Assembly: GCA_006954465.1 (NCBI GenBank)
Contig: LVVU01000027.1
Span: forward strand, 1-13,633
Origin: Candidatus Methanoprimaticola hominis
Lineage (GTDB): Archaea; Thermoplasmatota; Thermoplasmata; Methanomassiliicoccales; Methanomethylophilaceae
Direction of reading: 5' to 3'
Length of the DNA: 13,633 bases
Shown here: positions 13,242 to 13,633 of the stretch, piece after piece
How the letters are laid out: every line of letters starts with the position of its first letter
Numbering within the stretch: the stretch's first letter is position 1
Translations under genes and position numbers: made by a program
Notes under the pieces: model-generated
Seen by the model: only the letters and a program-made list of their open reading frames with translations
The model's database searches: none
What the model was told of the DNA's origin: nothing

Positions 13242-13633
13242 ATGAAGACAACGACGGGATACGAGAACGGGCGTTTCGCCCTCGTGGTGACAGACGTCCA
13301 GAAGAAGTTCTCCGAGTCCACCGAGGGACTCAGGGAAGGGACCCCGGGGATGATCCGCACGGTCAACGATGCCATCGGACTGTTCCATTCCACGGGGAAC
13401 CCGATAATCTACGCGAAGTACACCGGTCCGATGTACGACGGGCATCCGACGTGTGAGGGAGGGGACGATTTCACCGACGGCCTAATCCCTCCTGAAGCGA
13501 ACGACCGCATAGTCTGCAAAGATCACATGAACGCATTCTCCGAATCGGATCTGGAGGATGTCCTGAAGGAGGAGGGCTGCGACAGCGTCCTCCTTGCCGG
13601 GATGGTCTCCCAATGCTGCGTCATCGCCACCTA
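13242..13633 (+). CDS. Isochorismatase-family cysteine hydrolase, N-terminal part (runs off the window)
   Basis: The first 130 residues of a cysteine hydrolase of the isochorismatase/nicotinamidase fold; the gene continues past the window edge. The catalytic triad is visible: Asp18 in LVVTDVQKKF, Lys93 in VCKDHMNAF and Cys126 in the motif GMVSQCCVIAT. The family cleaves amide or enol-ether bonds in small molecules such as nicotinamide, ureidoacetate-like compounds or isochorismate. The metal-binding motif of nicotinamidases is not evident in this part, so the substrate is left open. ATG 13242 has a ribosome-binding site GGAG (13232-13235) six bases upstream. The gene is divergent from the transporter gene, with no strong TATA box in the 93-base gap. 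It is not in the same unit as the sulfhydrylase. Confidence 0.85.
   Translation, partial: MKTTTGYENGRFALVVTDVQKKFSESTEGLREGTPGMIRTVNDAIGLFHSTGNPIIYAKYTGPMYDGHPTCEGGDDFTDGLIPPEANDRIVCKDHMNAFSESDLEDVLKEEGCDSVLLAGMVSQCCVIAT

Overview
The window looks like part of the chromosome of an archaeon, most likely a methanogen of the Methanomassiliicoccales/Thermoplasmata type. The evidence is indirect: GC-rich genes with many long antisense shadow frames, archaeal TATA boxes roughly 25-30 bases ahead of likely transcription starts, short or absent mRNA leaders, and nitrogenase-superfamily proteins of the kind found in anaerobes. No rRNA, tRNA, transposase or CRISPR array is visible, so the taxonomic call is an inference.

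Layout. (1) 1-266 is an AT-rich stretch without a convincing gene. (2) 267-1712 (-) encodes an AlbA_2/ATPase-like/winged-helix regulator. Its promoter lies inside a long interrupted palindrome (1720-1775), a good candidate for an autoregulatory operator. (3) 1785-5194 (-) is a two-gene operon. The first gene is a natural fusion of a NifH-type reductase with a NifD/K-type catalytic subunit. The second is a separate, divergent NifD/K-type subunit joined by an ATGA stop/start overlap. (4) 5398-8938 (+), divergent from that operon, is a two-gene heterodimeric ABC exporter with one degenerate ATP site. The divergent control region carries matching inverted-repeat arms just upstream of each TATA box. 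(5) 8939-9473 has no long gene but holds tandem GNRA-capped stem-loops interleaved with three very short, tightly packed reading frames. The last of these encodes a 30-residue peptide with a near-perfect amphipathic helix. (6) 9474-10979 (-) is a membrane-anchored zinc-ribbon P-loop GTPase. (7) 11092-12426 (-) is an O-acetylhomoserine sulfhydrylase (PLP enzyme), and directly upstream at 12435-13148 (-) is a YhhQ/VUT-type transporter of the queuosine-precursor family. (8) 13242-13633 (+) is the start of an isochorismatase-family cysteine hydrolase cut by the window edge.

How the parts may work together. The reductase operon, the divergent exporter and perhaps the adjacent regulator look like one functional unit: an ATP- and Fe-S-dependent two-electron reductase acting on an unknown substrate, with a dedicated exporter under shared control. 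Nothing seen supports true nitrogen fixation, since there are no nifB or nifEN genes and no separate nifH, nifD and nifK. The reductase also does not match the separate CfbC/CfbD layout of coenzyme F430 synthesis. Its substrate is unknown. The right half is ordinary sulfur/methionine and transport metabolism plus the unusual GTPase.
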